DNA of 64,000 nucleotides from Andrena cerasifolii (GCF_050908995.1 NC_135119.1:9114001-9178000); one strand, 5' to 3'; counted from the stretch's first letter, positions 11,401 to 22,977 are shown. Translations and numbers: made by a program. The notes: a model not told the origin generated them from the letters alone.

Positions 11401-14400
11401 CGTGATACACAAGACATTTGTGAACAAGGAGCATCAAGTTCTTAAATTTTATAGGGAAATGTTAATTTAAGTTTCCAATAACTAAATACATATTTGAAAC
11501 GATACTGCTGAATTAATTCTATTCAAGTATGTTAGCGAAAATATAAGTGGTAATATGTAACCATTTTTGACGGGTTTAATCGTGAAACTAAATCTAAAGC
11601 TGGTAAGTGAGTAAGATGGATTACTTTACCAGTGACTTTCATCATATCCTACATCTGTGTACCCTGTTCCATACCCAGTAGTGGCAACAGCGCCACCACC
11701 GTTTCTCATCGGTCCAGTTGTGCTTCGATCATAATCATTTCTAGCTGTATAATCAACTGTACGATTTGCACCAAAATTATCAGTACGTCCATAATCCATA
11801 GGACCCGGTGCACCACGATTAAAGTCTCCGGTCATCCCACCTCCAACTACTGCAAATCAGATACAGTTTTGTATTAGACTAACCACGCTTCTAATTGCGG
11901 CCCTGCTAAGCTTAATTTATTCAAATTATTCTCCACGCATCAAGTATGGTTTTTACTTAATTGATGTCTAATTCTCTAAAACAGATAGCTGTATAATCCG
12001 ACACAAAAACAGATCGAAGTATGCGCAGTAACAATTGCAAATATCTCAGAGATGCTGAATCAGAAATTAACGTTATTTAAATTGTTAATTCTCGGATACA
12101 TATTTTCTCATTTTCACTTTAGATTCGCCGCAAAAAAATTGTCAAAATTTTTGTGGTGAATTAGATTTCCCCTCTTGTTATAAAAAAAAATGGGGGGTAC
12201 TAATTCTAGCATATTTTGTTGGAAGTGATATTCAAATTCGGAAACAATTTTGCTTTATTACAAAGGGAGCTGCATTTGAATGTAGAGGCTTAATTATGAA
12301 TGTCAGGGGCGGCTTTAGTATACCTGGCACCCTCGGGCAAAATTATCATGGCGCCCCTCCAAAAGCACGAAAATCAATTAGCAGAACGGATATAAATGAA
12401 TAAACGCATATAGCGACGCCCCTACAAATTCGGCGCCCCGGGCGGACGCCCTGCCTGCCCCTCCCCCCCTTAAAGCCGGCCCTGATGAATGTGACAAGAG
12501 TTGAGTAAAAAAAAGACATCTACCAGTGTAATTACCATAATCTGTTCTAGCTCCAAAATCTGCAGCGCGGGTATAGTCAGCGGTTCTCCCATAATCAGCT
12601 GTTCCAGTTGGTCCATATCCTCCAACAGCTCCGGTTGCTGGTCCGTATCCACCTCCCATTCCAGGCGCAGTAGATGTGTAACCCATTGCCGCGCTCCCCA
12701 CATTTTGTCCGTATGCTCCGCGATCGGTGTAGCCAGTACTGAAGTCTGCTCCACGTCCACTAAAGTCTCCAGCGCCACGATTGTAATCGGTGTACCCCGT
12801 TGCGACGCCACCTGCAGCAGATCCATCGTAACCAACGAGTTGGATCGGAAGAACTGCAAAGCATGCCGAAATAAAGAATTGGTTTTTTAGTCTGCATTAT
12901 AAACACATATTTACTTTAATTACACTACATTCTCATTGCAATTTACTGCTTTATACTACACCATATGAACTAATTTCTGAATAAGTCAGCCGCACAGACT
13001 AATTTTCTAAACCAGGCTTGGGAATTGAGTGAACGCGGCGGACGATTTTCAAAGGCAACGCCTCCTTTCTCCCGCCACGCGTCTTGGCCCCCACGGCGGC
13101 CAAGGTGCTTGGAGTGCCTCAGGCCCGTACCATATGAACCGTACGTGACGCATCGGGGCGACATTGTATTAATAGGTTTCCACATCGTTCCAGAGAGCAC
13201 GATTTTCGAAGCGTTTTTGTTTTGTCAACGCGCCACGCGCGGTTCACGTGGCACGGGCCTGAGGCGCTCCAAGCACCTAGGCCGTCTCGGGGGCCAAGAC
13301 GCGCGGCGGAAGAAAGGTGGCGTTGTCTCCGAAAATCGGCCGCCGCGTTCACTTAATTCCCATGCCTGTTCTAAACGATACCAATGTCACATTTTATACT
13401 GGGAACAAGAATAAAAACGAATTTCTATTAAGTGTGGAATAAAAAGCATATTATTTTCTGAGAAGAAAGCCTTCACAGAATAATTGGATTTTTACGTGAC
13501 GCAATTATTAGCAATGAGAAAATAGTATTGTGAAGATAGAATGGTATGAAAATATCTACTGACCTCTTCTATCATTGTATGGTCCCGGACGAGCGTCTCT
13601 ACCACCGTCTCGTCCTCCCCTACCACCTCTCATTGGTCCACCTCTTCTGTCTCCATCCCTGCGTCCTCCTCCCGCGCCGCGCGATTTGCCAGTAGACTGT
13701 TCCACATTGATGGTTGCACCCTTGAAGTTGGAATTGTGAAGCGCTTTGATCGCTGCAGCTGCATCTTCCTCACGCGCCATGTGGACAAACCCATATCGAT
13801 TCATGACATCGCATTCCGTTACTTCACCAAAACGTAAAAATAATTGTCGCAACTCATCGTTGCGACAATTTTCTGGTAACCGACCCACAAATATTTTTGT
13901 TTTCCTCTGCAAAATTGAAATATACAATTAGTAATATTTCTTTATTGTATTTATATACATATTCATAATACAAATTAAAAAAGAAATTATATTTACTCTG
14001 TACCTCTAAAATCGACCATACTCTTGTTTGTCAACAGTATGGTGTCTATTTGAGATTTTATCTTGCTCAAATTTTCGCTATTATTACAACCATCGCACTA
14101 TTCTTATGATAATGCAATGTTATTGAGCTTATTAATAATAAATACTTAACATTAACACTAAACTTTATACATTACTTGAAGCTTCTAACGAAGTGTACAT
14201 AAAAAAAAAAATGTGAGAAAAACATAACTTGTTACGTACCTACAGACAAATTATGTAGTTCAACTTATGCGAATACTTTACTTAAAGTGGGGATATATTA
14301 TACATGATAAATAAACAATAATATTATTAAACATAAGAAAATAAGAAATACAATTTACTATTAGCATTGTTCTTACCGGTTGATTAGAGGAAACCATTTT
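5487..14400 (-). CDS. RRM RNA-binding protein with G/Y/D/R-rich tail (RBM4/lark/RBM14-like), 3' end unresolved
   Basis: Coding exons on the minus strand, in order: 14397-14377, 13906-13564, 12853-12524, 11849-11630, 10918-10745 and 5543-5487. The phases agree at every junction and give 381 codons before the unresolved last exon. Residues 10-78 form one RRM, with RNP2 IFVGRL at 12-17 and RNP1 RYGFVHMA at 44-51. Residues 80-121 are an RGG-type basic stretch. The rest is low complexity with repeats such as DYGRTADYTRA, YSTGAPSYSTG and GYTDRGAYG. The RRM most resembles RBM4/lark/RBM14 proteins, which act in pre-mRNA splicing and transcription-coupled RNA processing in the nucleus. Unlike lark, only one RRM and no zinc knuckle are visible. 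The ATG lies in a 24-nt exon with a strong acceptor (ttcttttttcag) directly upstream, so a non-coding first exon must exist. The exon-5 acceptor is weak and is the least certain junction. Confidence 0.82.
6170..7455. mobile_element. Large inverted-repeat element in intron 5 of the RRM gene
   Basis: The left arm (about 6170-6420) and right arm (about 7270-7455) are inverse copies. Shared words are gtggacatttg with acaaatgtccac, and aaccatgtgccgcaaa with tgcggcacatggtt. The arms enclose a GC-rich core at 6520-6960, inside which a second small inverted pair (tatagcgaggtcgtaa at 6799, ttacgacctcgctata at 6988) is found. The three frames in the core (6517-6917) overlap on both strands and look like shadows of GC-rich DNA. 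No transposase is present. Family unknown. Confidence 0.6.
7678..7766 (-). repeat. tRNA-derived SINE head or tRNA pseudogene
   Basis: On the minus strand the segment contains a good B box (ggttcaaatcccgg) and an A-box-like stretch (gctaaattagttaaagc) at tRNA spacing, and it ends cctgcca. The 5' acceptor half does not pair properly with the 3' half, so it is unlikely to be a working tRNA. The arrangement is that of a pol III promoter in a short interspersed element. The 3' tail of the SINE is not delimited. Confidence 0.55.
8080..8367. mobile_element. TTAA-flanked MITE (piggyBac-type ends)
   Basis: Both ends carry TTAA (8080-8083 and 8364-8367), followed inward by inverse copies of c.cggcgggaggcgc. 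The interior is AT-rich and non-coding. TTAA target sites with short inverted repeats are the hallmark of piggyBac-related non-autonomous elements. Confidence 0.75.
8368..10744. other. Intron 5 of the RRM gene, no further gene seen
   Basis: Several small open frames on both strands (for example 8693-9091 minus and 9686-10278 plus) lack domains, start context or splice signals. They appear to be chance frames within intron sequence of the minus-strand gene. Confidence 0.45.
10941..10999 (-). repeat. GC-rich palindromic insert beside the exon-5 acceptor
   Basis: A 59-bp, almost pure G+C segment (ccccgggcccgcccc ... gggcgggcccgggg) stands out sharply from the AT-rich surroundings. On the minus strand it begins caggggctatcc, like hAT ends elsewhere in the window, but a second end is not found. 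It lies about 20 bp upstream of the inferred 3' splice site of exon 5 of the RRM gene. The reading frame stays open across it up to 11016. Confidence 0.55.
11082..11195. mobile_element. Small palindromic MITE, 29-bp arms
   Basis: The arms ttgaggcattgagagcaaa.acgggttaa (11082-11109) and its inverse (11166-11195) differ at two or three positions and enclose about 57 bp of AT-rich spacer. It lies in intron 4 of the RRM gene and is non-coding. Confidence 0.7.
12304..12484. mobile_element. hAT MITE with perfect 8-bp target duplication
   Basis: The ends are caggggcggcttta and the inverse of cagggccggcttta. The flanks are the identical 8-mer atgaatgt at 12296-12303 and 12485-12492. The element is 181 bp, GC-rich and non-coding. 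It sits in intron 3 of the RRM gene, 40 bp from the exon-3 donor. Confidence 0.88.
13013..13368. mobile_element. hAT MITE with perfect 8-bp target duplication
   Basis: The 356-bp element has about 30-bp inverted ends (caggcttgggaattgagtga versus the inverse of caggcatgggaattaagtga). Flanks are ttctaaac at 13005-13012 and 13369-13376. Internal palindromic arms (ctcaggcccgt/acgggcctgag) make most of it fold back. Overlapping frames on both strands inside it are a by-product of GC-rich inverted DNA. It lies in intron 2 of the RRM gene. Confidence 0.9.
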
Positions 14401-15070
14401 CTGAAAAAAGAAAGGAGTATTTATTACTTAATATGTTTGTGATTTTACTTTTAAATCATTTCATTTCAACATTACTCATTTACAAAACCTCAATGAATTG
14501 TAAAAACGTATTTTAAAACCATTCGTTTCTAATAAATTCTTAATCTTTTTCATACTGAATGTGTTTAAATACACGCAATTATTTCTCAAACTATTGAGAA
14601 TATAAGAAAATCGATGATGTAAATCTTATTACATTTAAAGGGAAAAATATAATGTCAGACATAAACTTTTTCATGAAATTAATACTTGGAGATTTTGGCA
14701 TTATTTTCACAACCATCAGCTGCTGGTGTGAGGGGTCATATTTACCCGACCCATTCATCTAATCCCCACCATGAAACTATACCTAAAAGTTTATTCTGCA
14801 TACACTGTGTGGCTATAAAATAATTAAACGGGGTGTGCTATGAAATATTATAATACCCTAGTCGCGTTCATTATATTGTAAACCCTTTCAAAGTTTCTTG
14901 TGGTGTCACGGTGACCCCAAAAGATTATTAGGTATGCTACTGCTTAGTACTTTCAGTATGTATAGTCTAGTTGAAATGGCAACTTCACCAAGAAAGAATA
15001 TATATAAGGTTAAATATCAGGATATTGTTAATCAGTAGTTACTAGAAAGATTAGAAGATATAGATCCGGA

Positions 15071-15287
15071 TTGACTAACTGGTAGCTTGTGAGCCACCGG
15101 GGGCACCTCCGCCTTACTGCCATGCTGAATGGCTCCCCCAAACCTACCACAACCTGACAATCACAGTCGAATTCCTCCTTCCCTCTTTCTCTTTTCCACT
15201 GCGAATGTCAAAGCCTGGTAGGTACGGAGGGAGCCGTTCAGCAAGGTGAAGGTGCTCCTGGTGGCTCGTGGGCCACCACTTAGTCAA
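15071..15287. mobile_element. Inverted-repeat MITE, ~80-bp arms
   Basis: The segment starts ttgactaactggtagcttgt and ends with an inverse copy (...gggccaccacttagtcaa). The arms continue inward for about 80 bp through the agggagccgttcagc-like block. The flanks gatatagat (15057) and gatatagac (15292) may be a target duplication a few bases outside the recognised ends. Non-coding. Confidence 0.65.
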
Positions 15288-16091
15288 CTCTGATATAGAC
15301 GTAAGCAGCAACATCAAGAATATAAACCAAAAGGATGCAAATTTAGATATCAAACATAATAGTTGCTCTGAACTGTTTCTCGATCAGGCCAAAGATGAAA
15401 AGCACGAGTGAGACTCGTGGTACGTCAATCGGGTGAAACGTAAACAACAAAGGTCAATGGCACGCCTCGCGAGCAATCCTGGATGACGACTGAACGTTTC
15501 GCCGATGTCTTTTCATCTCAGTTATTCCTCATTTCCTTTTACAGTAAAACTACTGTAAAATAGTATTTAGAGAAAATGATAATTAAGTTTAATGTATTTC
15601 AATGACTGCTTCTAATACCCCTCAACAATGTACCATAAAATGCATATAATAAAAACTATAGTTTCATTTTTTAAAAAAATTAATATGACCTTGTAATCTC
15701 TACAAATTGCATGAAAAATTTCAGGTCTTATATTATATTCCTTCTGCAATGTTAACTTTTATGTACGAACAACTTACTTGTATTTTCAATCATTTAAGGA
15801 ATAATTGAATGTGTACGCACGCTATATTATAAGTAGCTTGCGCATCAATTAATATAAGCTACTACCAAAGTAGTTTCTGTAAAATCTAGAATTAGTATTA
15901 TCTGCTGTATAACAATTACATTTTGTGCCCATCTATTTATGCTATATTTTAATGTAAGTGAAAGAAAAAAATGTTACTATACATTGATGATAATATTACA
16001 AGTTTTATACAGACAAAAGATAAAAAAATGTAAGTTTCATAAAATATTCAGTTCTACATCTGAATCTTGGTTACATAACAATACTTTGTAT

Positions 16092-16321
16092 CAGTGGCGG
16101 ATTTAACAGGGCGGCTGATGAGCAGTTGCCGCCTAGGCCCCTGCACAGAAGGCCCCGCAGGGCCCCATGACCAAAAAAAAATGATTTTAACCAAACACTA
16201 TATTTTTTTTTCTGTACTACTACCCTTAACCTGTTTTTAGTAAACTCCCATTTCCTTTCCCACCCAAATGGGCTCCTCAGAACATTTGCCACCTGGGCCT
16301 ATTTTCTTAAATCCGCCACTG
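16092..16321. mobile_element. hAT MITE, 230 bp, perfect 8-bp target duplication
   Basis: Ends are cagtggcggattta and its inverse taaatccgccactg. The flanking 8-mer ctttgtat is identical at 16084-16091 and 16322-16329. A second copy of the same family (342 bp) is at 48332-48673. It lies upstream of the start exon of the RRM gene, within the probable first intron. Confidence 0.92.
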
Positions 16322-17376
16322 CTTTGTATGAAGTGAGCTAATACTGAGCAATTGTCTGTAATTGCATTATTCAAGAATTTGTTAGATTGTGATCAATTTC
16401 CAACAAATGTTATATGTTCTTTTGTACACAATAAACTATTGCATCTATAACTATTTGCGCTTAAAACTCACTTGTGGCAAATCAACAAACATTTCAAAAG
16501 ACATTTTTCAAGTGTTAATAATAAAATGTGATTTAAACAAACTCTGATTCATTTCTGTTTTATAAATCAATATTTTTTGCTTTGTAAGCTTAATTCTAAA
16601 AAAGCTGAACATAAATTTTTTATATACTATGTTGAGCTACAATTAGAGAAATTTGGAACGATATATATATAAGCAGAACTGAATGTTGTGAATAAAACCA
16701 AATCATATACATGTGATATTCTTACATACGTGTTAAAAATCAGTACCTTTCAGAGAAATTATTACATACAAGCATTACATATGTATATTTCCTTGAAAAT
16801 TCCTGAAACGGAGAAACTACAGCATTTCAGGAATATTATTAAGATGTATAAAAGTTAATGCGATTTATCATTAACTAACAACAGGTGTCTTACGCTACGA
16901 ATGGGGAAAATGTTGCATTTCTTTAAAAAAATTAGGACAAACGATTATTTTACAAAGTCACTAATAATTAGTTGGTTCTTAAAAGATTTGTAAATTGTGT
17001 AAAGTGAAAGTAAGATAAATGAAAAAAGAAAGAACGTTTGAAAAGTTGTAGCAGTCCATTATCGTCAAACATAAGACGCTTATATACTTTTCAAGGCCAT
17101 GGAAGCTAGATTTTTTCGTTAAGTGGAACATTTTTTCACTCGATCAAACAGAATTATCATTATTATAAGCAATACCATGATCAGTTACTGACTTCCACTT
17201 TAGAGAGATAGTATTATAATATGAGTAATATAACGTACAAGAGACATCTAAAAACAACCGGCCCTTGGCGTGCTCGTAAGTGGTGATATGTGGATCTCTT
17301 GAAGAAACAATTTGGATATTTCTTTACGACTTTTTGTAGTGCCGAATATTTCACTGCAATATTACATTACTACTTA

Positions 17377-17530
17377 CATGTAACTGCGACGTTTTGGCGG
17401 AATTAAATTAAAGAAAAAGGGACAAAACTTTCGTGACGCTAACAGCGAAACGAGAAACGAAATGGCGTCAACGACTTCCACCTTGAACACTTTTGACGGA
17501 AAGCGTAAATTTTGCGCTGCATGTTGCCAC
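17377..17530 (-). other. Candidate non-coding first exon/promoter of the RRM gene
   Basis: The start-codon exon at 14400 begins with a splice acceptor, so transcription must begin further upstream. On the minus strand, a GC-richer island at about 17430-17560 is followed by a good donor (gttacat then gtaagtag, near 17376). This is the best candidate in the next 3 kb. The 5' limit is a guess and no TATA box is evident. Confidence 0.35.
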
Positions 17531-17559
17531 TCTTAACGAATTCAACGACAAAGTCACTA

Positions 17560-18960
17560 GATTGATGTGTGTATGCGGCAGTTTTCATGAACAGTTAAGT
17601 ATTCTTTTTAAAAAACCGAAATAATTGGATATTTTAATTTTTTAATTACCTGACGGGCAATACTTTATTTAAAACAAAAAAATGTTTAGATCAATATTTT
17701 TTTTATTTAATATATAGAACTGTTGGCCTTGAACAAAAGTAAATATTTATATTCCAGGACTACATATATATTGTTTAGAAATGGCTAGAACTAAATACAG
17801 TTTATGAATCACGAGTGATTTGATCACGATCGTTCCTAATGATGGTGATTTTTCACAGTGATTCGTAATTTTTCGTGATCCCTGCTGAGTGGAGGGGATT
17901 GGAGAGCATAACTGTTCTTTGCACGCGTCACATAACCCCAATTTCTCTCAAGCAGTCTCAAGTGTTCCTTCACTGTCCTCAACTGTACTTTAAAGAATCT
18001 CAGTTGAATATTTTGAACGAATATATGTTCTTGATTTATTTATTGTACAATTACATCATGCATGCTATTATCAAATCAATTTATTAAATTTGTAAGACGT
18101 TTCTCCAACTATCATTTGCGTATCGTATTATTCAGGGCATGGACATGGGTAATACATTGATATTTTGTCAAAACTTTACATGTACATATATATATATATA
18201 CCGTATATAACATAAGGAAAAGAAAATTAAATTATTTTTTATTTTTAATATTAAATAAAGTAAATTTACATTATATGCAAATATTTTATAAGAAATAGTA
18301 CAATCAAAATCAAGAATTATGATCACAGTAAACAAAGTAACTCAAGGTAGAAAACGGTCGTGAATGAAGCATGTATAAGGCGGTCCTTATCTATAGGAGT
18401 CAAATTTTTTTTTAGTTTTATTTTTTACTTACCCCCCTAAATTGGGACACTTGGTGCGAAAATGATACAGTATGTGCAAAATTTGAAATATGAATTTCAA
18501 TATATTCGCAAAAATCTGTAACCAAAAACCTGCAATTACTGATCACAGTTTTTTTGCGAATATTTCGAAAACTAAAGCTGGGCGATGTCAACTTGTATAG
18601 GAAAAAGTTGTTCAGAATCTTGCCCCTGACAACATATTCCAAGATCATCGAAATCGGTGAGGACTGACCTTTTGTAAATAATTACCTTTCGTTCATAACG
18701 ATGCAAATAATTATATTTTTTTTATTAATAGTTACTTATATGATTATTAGCAAATAACAAATAATCAAACTTTTATACATAGAAAATATTGTAATCTGTA
18801 CATACCTATATATATTTACATAGTCGCGCGCAATGGCTCATGCGCGACGATATACGCTAATTTTAATGGTGTAATTCAAAGATTTCCAGTATACTATAAG
18901 ACAGTGTAAGAAGTCACAGACAAATGATACTTTTATACATTTTTTAAAATTTTTTTACAT
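17560..18960. other. Intergenic AT-rich DNA, no gene seen
   Basis: There is a TA microsatellite around 18185-18200 and only short chance open frames. No exon-like segment, tRNA or transposon end was recognised. Confidence 0.45.
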
Positions 18961-19450
18961 GGTGGAAATCCCTAACGGATACCTCGGCTTCCGGGGAAGG
19001 GATTGAGGTTATGTGGGGGTTGCATCCATTAAAACCAACCACGGTAACCGCCTATGACGGAGGAATCAGACAAGGAAGATGTCCCGACTTACACGAGATA
19101 CAATCTAGCGATACATTCGCTGCACCAGTCTCCAAGATCCCCGACCCTCCACCAATTTGCCAAAAAGTGTACCTTTCCAAGGGGGGAAAGAAGTTCCCTC
19201 CCCCGGAAATCATAGTTATTTATAACGCTAGGGCGAAACTGCGGGTTACGCGCCAACTTCGCTCCCATCACCGTCGCTTCTAAATGGGCAGAGCCCCTGC
19301 CCGGTTCTCACTCACGGTCCCGCCGGTGCCGTCGACCACTGTGTTGCGTTGTAATGGGAGGGAACGAGCACAGGCACATGTACCCGGTCTACTGATCTCC
19401 TCCACGGTCAACTCATTCCTCCACTGCGGGGAACGAGGTCCACAATTAAT
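18961..19450. repeat. GC-richer block, probable transposon fragment
   Basis: The block changes abruptly from AT-rich flanks to about half G+C, beginning ggtggaaatccctaacggat. It carries open frames on both strands (19011-19283 plus, 19089-19271 minus) with no recognised domain. The abrupt edges and compositional shift suggest a fragment of an inserted element, possibly of a retrotransposon. No reverse-transcriptase motif is seen. Confidence 0.4.
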
Positions 19451-19751
19451 GATTTATAATAAATTAAACACATTTCACTGAAATTTTGTTTATTCACCTA
19501 GCCCCTCATTTTATTTTTTTTCATTGTTCACCAATAATTTCATATGGAATCGATCGGTCATCGTTTGTACAAAGGTTCACTTACTTTTATTACTTGTTCA
19601 CAAGCAATTATCTTTTAATTAATATTTTTAATGAATATCACTAGACCCCACAACGGCGCATGCGCGTGAATGAGCAAAGAGGATATGGGTGTGTTCCGTT
19701 TCGCGCATTGAGTGCATAGACTGCAGGCAATGGTGATTGGTGGTTCATACG

Positions 19752-19889
19752 GGCCGGTATTCATAGTCGCTACTTATTCTTAAGCAAATGCTTAAGCATT
19801 CGGCACCCTTTACTAGCAACTAGGTTAGTAGAGGATGCCGCGTGCTTAAGCATTTGCTTAAGAATAAGTAGCGACTATGAATATCGGCC
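19752..19889. mobile_element. Palindromic MITE, PIF/Harbinger-like (full copy)
   Basis: Both arms read ggccggtattcatagtcgct and continue acttattcttaagcaaatgc, then aagcat. They are inverted around a loop of about 40 bp. The same family occurs at 28588-28713 (full, with a TAA target duplication) and as half copies at 33318-33363 and 35083-35151. The 3-bp TAA duplication at the second copy suggests PIF/Harbinger; here the flanks do not match cleanly. Confidence 0.8.
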
Positions 19890-20250
19890 ATATACTCTAT
19901 GAAACAAAAGTATCGATACTTACGTGTATCGAAACAAAAATATCGATACTTGTATCGAATCACAATGAATACAATGTTCTTTTTTATTAATATAAAAAAA
20001 TTGATGACTTCTCTTTTGTACTGGGGTTGTCGCACGGCATTCCGTCGTCGCAGATGTACAAAAAATCAAGTTAGATAACCCTCCTTTTCTTTTGCTACCA
20101 AGAAGATATCGCAACCGCAAACAATGCTGCTTTTAGTACTTTTAGTACTTGGTATCGAAACGAGAGTATCGAATACGTATGCATGTACATACATAGGCAT
20201 ACTCATATTTATCAAGCACACAGCACGGTTGTCAATACATACATACTGTG

Positions 20251-20549
20251 TGCACAGAGTTAGGAGTGATGGGGCCTAAGTGTGGAGGGGGAAACACCTA
20301 CAGGAGCGGTGGTAATATGCGCAGGAACTGACGCCAGCGCCAAGCCAGTCAAAGGGCCCCAACGCGAAGCCAGCCACGGCCAACCGCGTCGACAATCTAT
20401 TTCCCGGCGACGCTGGTTGGTAGTAGCTGGCTTTGCGTTGGGGCCACTTCACTGGCTTGGCGCTGGCGTCAGTTCGTGCACACATTAGCATCGCTCCTGT
20501 AGGTGTTTCCCCCTCCACACTTAGGCCCCATCGCCCCTAACTCTGTGTG
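20251..20549. mobile_element. Near-perfect palindrome with ~115-bp arms
   Basis: The left arm (from acagagttaggagtgatggg) and right arm (ending cccatcgcccctaactctgt) are inverse copies extending to a loop around 20395-20405. The same short peptide frame (MEGETPTGA) appears on both strands only because of the symmetry. Non-coding snap-back element. Confidence 0.85.
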
Positions 20550-20790
20550 TGCGTGTCACGCACACTAGTTGACGAGGGGCTGTAACATAACCTAGAAGTA
20601 TAAACAAAATAAAATATACTTTATTTCATGAATTATATAAACGGATGTTAAGCAAAATATAGAGTAAGAATTAGATACCACCGGTATTGATTGTGTTTAT
20701 ATATAAAAATACGTTGAAAGACTATATGGTTGTACTGGAATAATGTTTAATTCCTTACATTTGAAAAATACCTTTACATGCACAGGTTTG

Positions 20791-22977
20791 ATGAATAAGT
20801 TGCAATTGTTTTATGCAACAGTAGCAAAAAATGGTAAATTTAAAGATCCCGTGTTTTGTAAATTTTATCATTGTTCCCCTACTAATGCGTTTAAAGTAAG
20901 AAGTACAAGGTAATGTTGAAGTTTTACATAAATTATGTAGAAAAAATTTTGCTTTTTGATATTAACGTTTCTTTGCCTGAATATAACTGGAAATTTCTGA
21001 GAATTTATTTACAAACCACATATGTTATACGATTTTTAAAATATTTCCAATATTTATGTACACAGGAATTCAATTGCACAAGCAAAGTCAGACGCGTTAC
21101 ATGTAAATACAAATGTGCGGAACAATGTCCTACTTTTCAAATATGAAAATCCTACGTATTTTATGGGATTGAAACTTTTTTCTATTGGATGGATATGTTC
21201 CTCTGCACTTTTAGCATATTATTGTTATACTCCACAATGGAAGTTAATGTGGTCGAATGATTTATCTTGGATAGGGTACTTACAAGTAACTGGAGGAAGA
21301 ATAATATATTTTATATTCGCAGTAATAGCAGGTAATCATGTATGAATTATAAATCTTTTGAGAAAAAAATTTTATTTATGTAAATATATAAAACTTATTC
21401 CTATATGAATGTTAGCGCATTCATAGATCTTTGATGCCCGTGTATATGATTCAGGATTAAGCGCATTATTCAAAGTATAATAATATAACGTGCAATGTAT
21501 TTATCTCATTTATTGTTTTTAATTTCTAAACCGGTGTCAATGCAATGGCTAGAGTCTTCGCATTTGACAAAATTTTTAGTTTTAAGAATAACAGTTCTGA
21601 AATATTATAAACTTTTGTAACAACTGTTACGTCACTTCTTCACCAGTTTTAGATTCCATGTTTCAATTGTATTCAATGATTCGATTAAGAATATAAATGG
21701 TGAGTCAAATAACTTGTCCATCCCAAATAACTTCTAAAGCATGCGTTTTATAAAAAAGATGATTTTATGATGAGTATTAAGCTTTATTTGTCCTGAACCT
21801 AATAATTAGTAAGATATTTGCAAAAACATTGTTCGTGGTCTCACTACTTATCTTAGTTACAATAGGTGCTCAAAATGTTGCCCATTGATTTCCCATACAC
21901 CTGTTATTATTCGGTGTAGAACATATAAAGCTTAATACTTTATTCGCGGTGGACAAGTTATGTGACTCATCCTGCACAAAGTAATGCGCAACTACACAAA
22001 AGAATCCAAAAAGAAAAACATGAAATGGCTTATGTATATTGGTGAATTCTTTAATCTGTTCTAATTTGTGTAAAATATATGTAATAAGTACATGGGTATA
22101 ATATTAAGTTGTATATAATTTGAATAATATATCTTTATACATTCATGATTAATGTTGTGCTTGCAATTTGGAAATTTCTTTGTTATAGCAATTAAATCCT
22201 ATAAACATTTACGTCTTAGATATAAGACAAATTTATTTATGCAATTCTCTTTCCTCACATTTGTATTTTTATATTTAGGACCTACTGTCATTGCTGCATT
22301 ACACATGTCAACGAAGAGATTTATAAAATACATCATATTGCACAAAGGTGGTAAAAATGTATCTATAATTACGCATCATTTATATAACAACGAAAGACTT
22401 ATAACTGTTCCTGTGGAGAAGGTAAGAATTGACCATATTCATAAAAGAATTGACTTGATTTACAGACTCTTATCTAGTAATAAACTCGGGCAAAGTTGCC
22501 GAATGAATTTTTCTTTATTTCATAACATTTCTCTAACTTTGTAAAATATTTCACATAATAAATTTTATGCAACACTTCGTGTAATATTTTATATAATGAT
22601 AATATCCTAATTATTTTGCAAGTTTCATGATTTTCTTTTAATGAATTTGTCTTTTTTTTTAATTATGAAACCTAGAGAACTCTTATGAGAGTTATGTGGC
22701 TTTACTTGTGTATTACATTCTTAGTTTACTTAACATCTAAATCGGGAGGTTACATTTAAAAAAAAAAAAAAATGGTATGTATAAATGAATTAGTTTCTTT
22801 GGAAAAATAAATTTGACTTTTAAGGTGAGATCTGCGGTTGCAAGACGTGACCTACGCACTTATTTGCCACTCAGGATCCAAGGCAAACGTTTTTATTATT
22901 TACTTGATTCTAAAGGAAGATTTTTAAATGGAAAACTATTCGATAACACCATTGGTGTTGCAAGAAGTTGGAAATAA
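20791..22977 (+). CDS. TMEM223: TMEM223, mitochondrial inner-membrane protein
   Basis: Exons 20791-20909, 21066-21331, 22279-22421 and 22825-22977 give 226 residues with agreeing phases (2, 1, 0) and consensus splice sites. Residues 57-66 hold the RNNVLLFKYE segment. Membrane helices lie at about 74-94 and 118-137. The C-terminal third (LPLRIQGKRFYYLLDSKG ... KLFDNTIG) is the family signature and ends as vertebrate TMEM223 does. The first 40 residues are basic and poor in acid, consistent with a mitochondrial targeting peptide. In mammals TMEM223 sits in the inner membrane and supports translation of COX1 for complex IV. An upstream AG before the ATG leaves open a short non-coding first exon. 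A polyadenylation signal aataaa overlaps the stop codon at 22973 and another follows near 23013. Confidence 0.9.
21699..21976. mobile_element. Mariner-type MITE in TMEM223 intron 2
   Basis: The ends are tgagtcaaataacttgtcc and the inverse of ggacaagttatgtgactca, and the arms share further words (gtattaagctttat/aagcttaatac). It is about 280 bp, non-coding, and resembles the terminal repeats of mariner-like elements. Target duplication is not clear. Confidence 0.65.

Noticed and set aside
12501..12890. Plus-strand Ser/Cys-rich frame
   Set aside because: Antisense shadow of RRM gene exon 3; the minus strand has the phased exon with good splice sites.
20276..20518. Similar frames on both strands (MEGETPTGA...)
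   Set aside because: They arise from the palindromic symmetry of a repeat and not from two genes.
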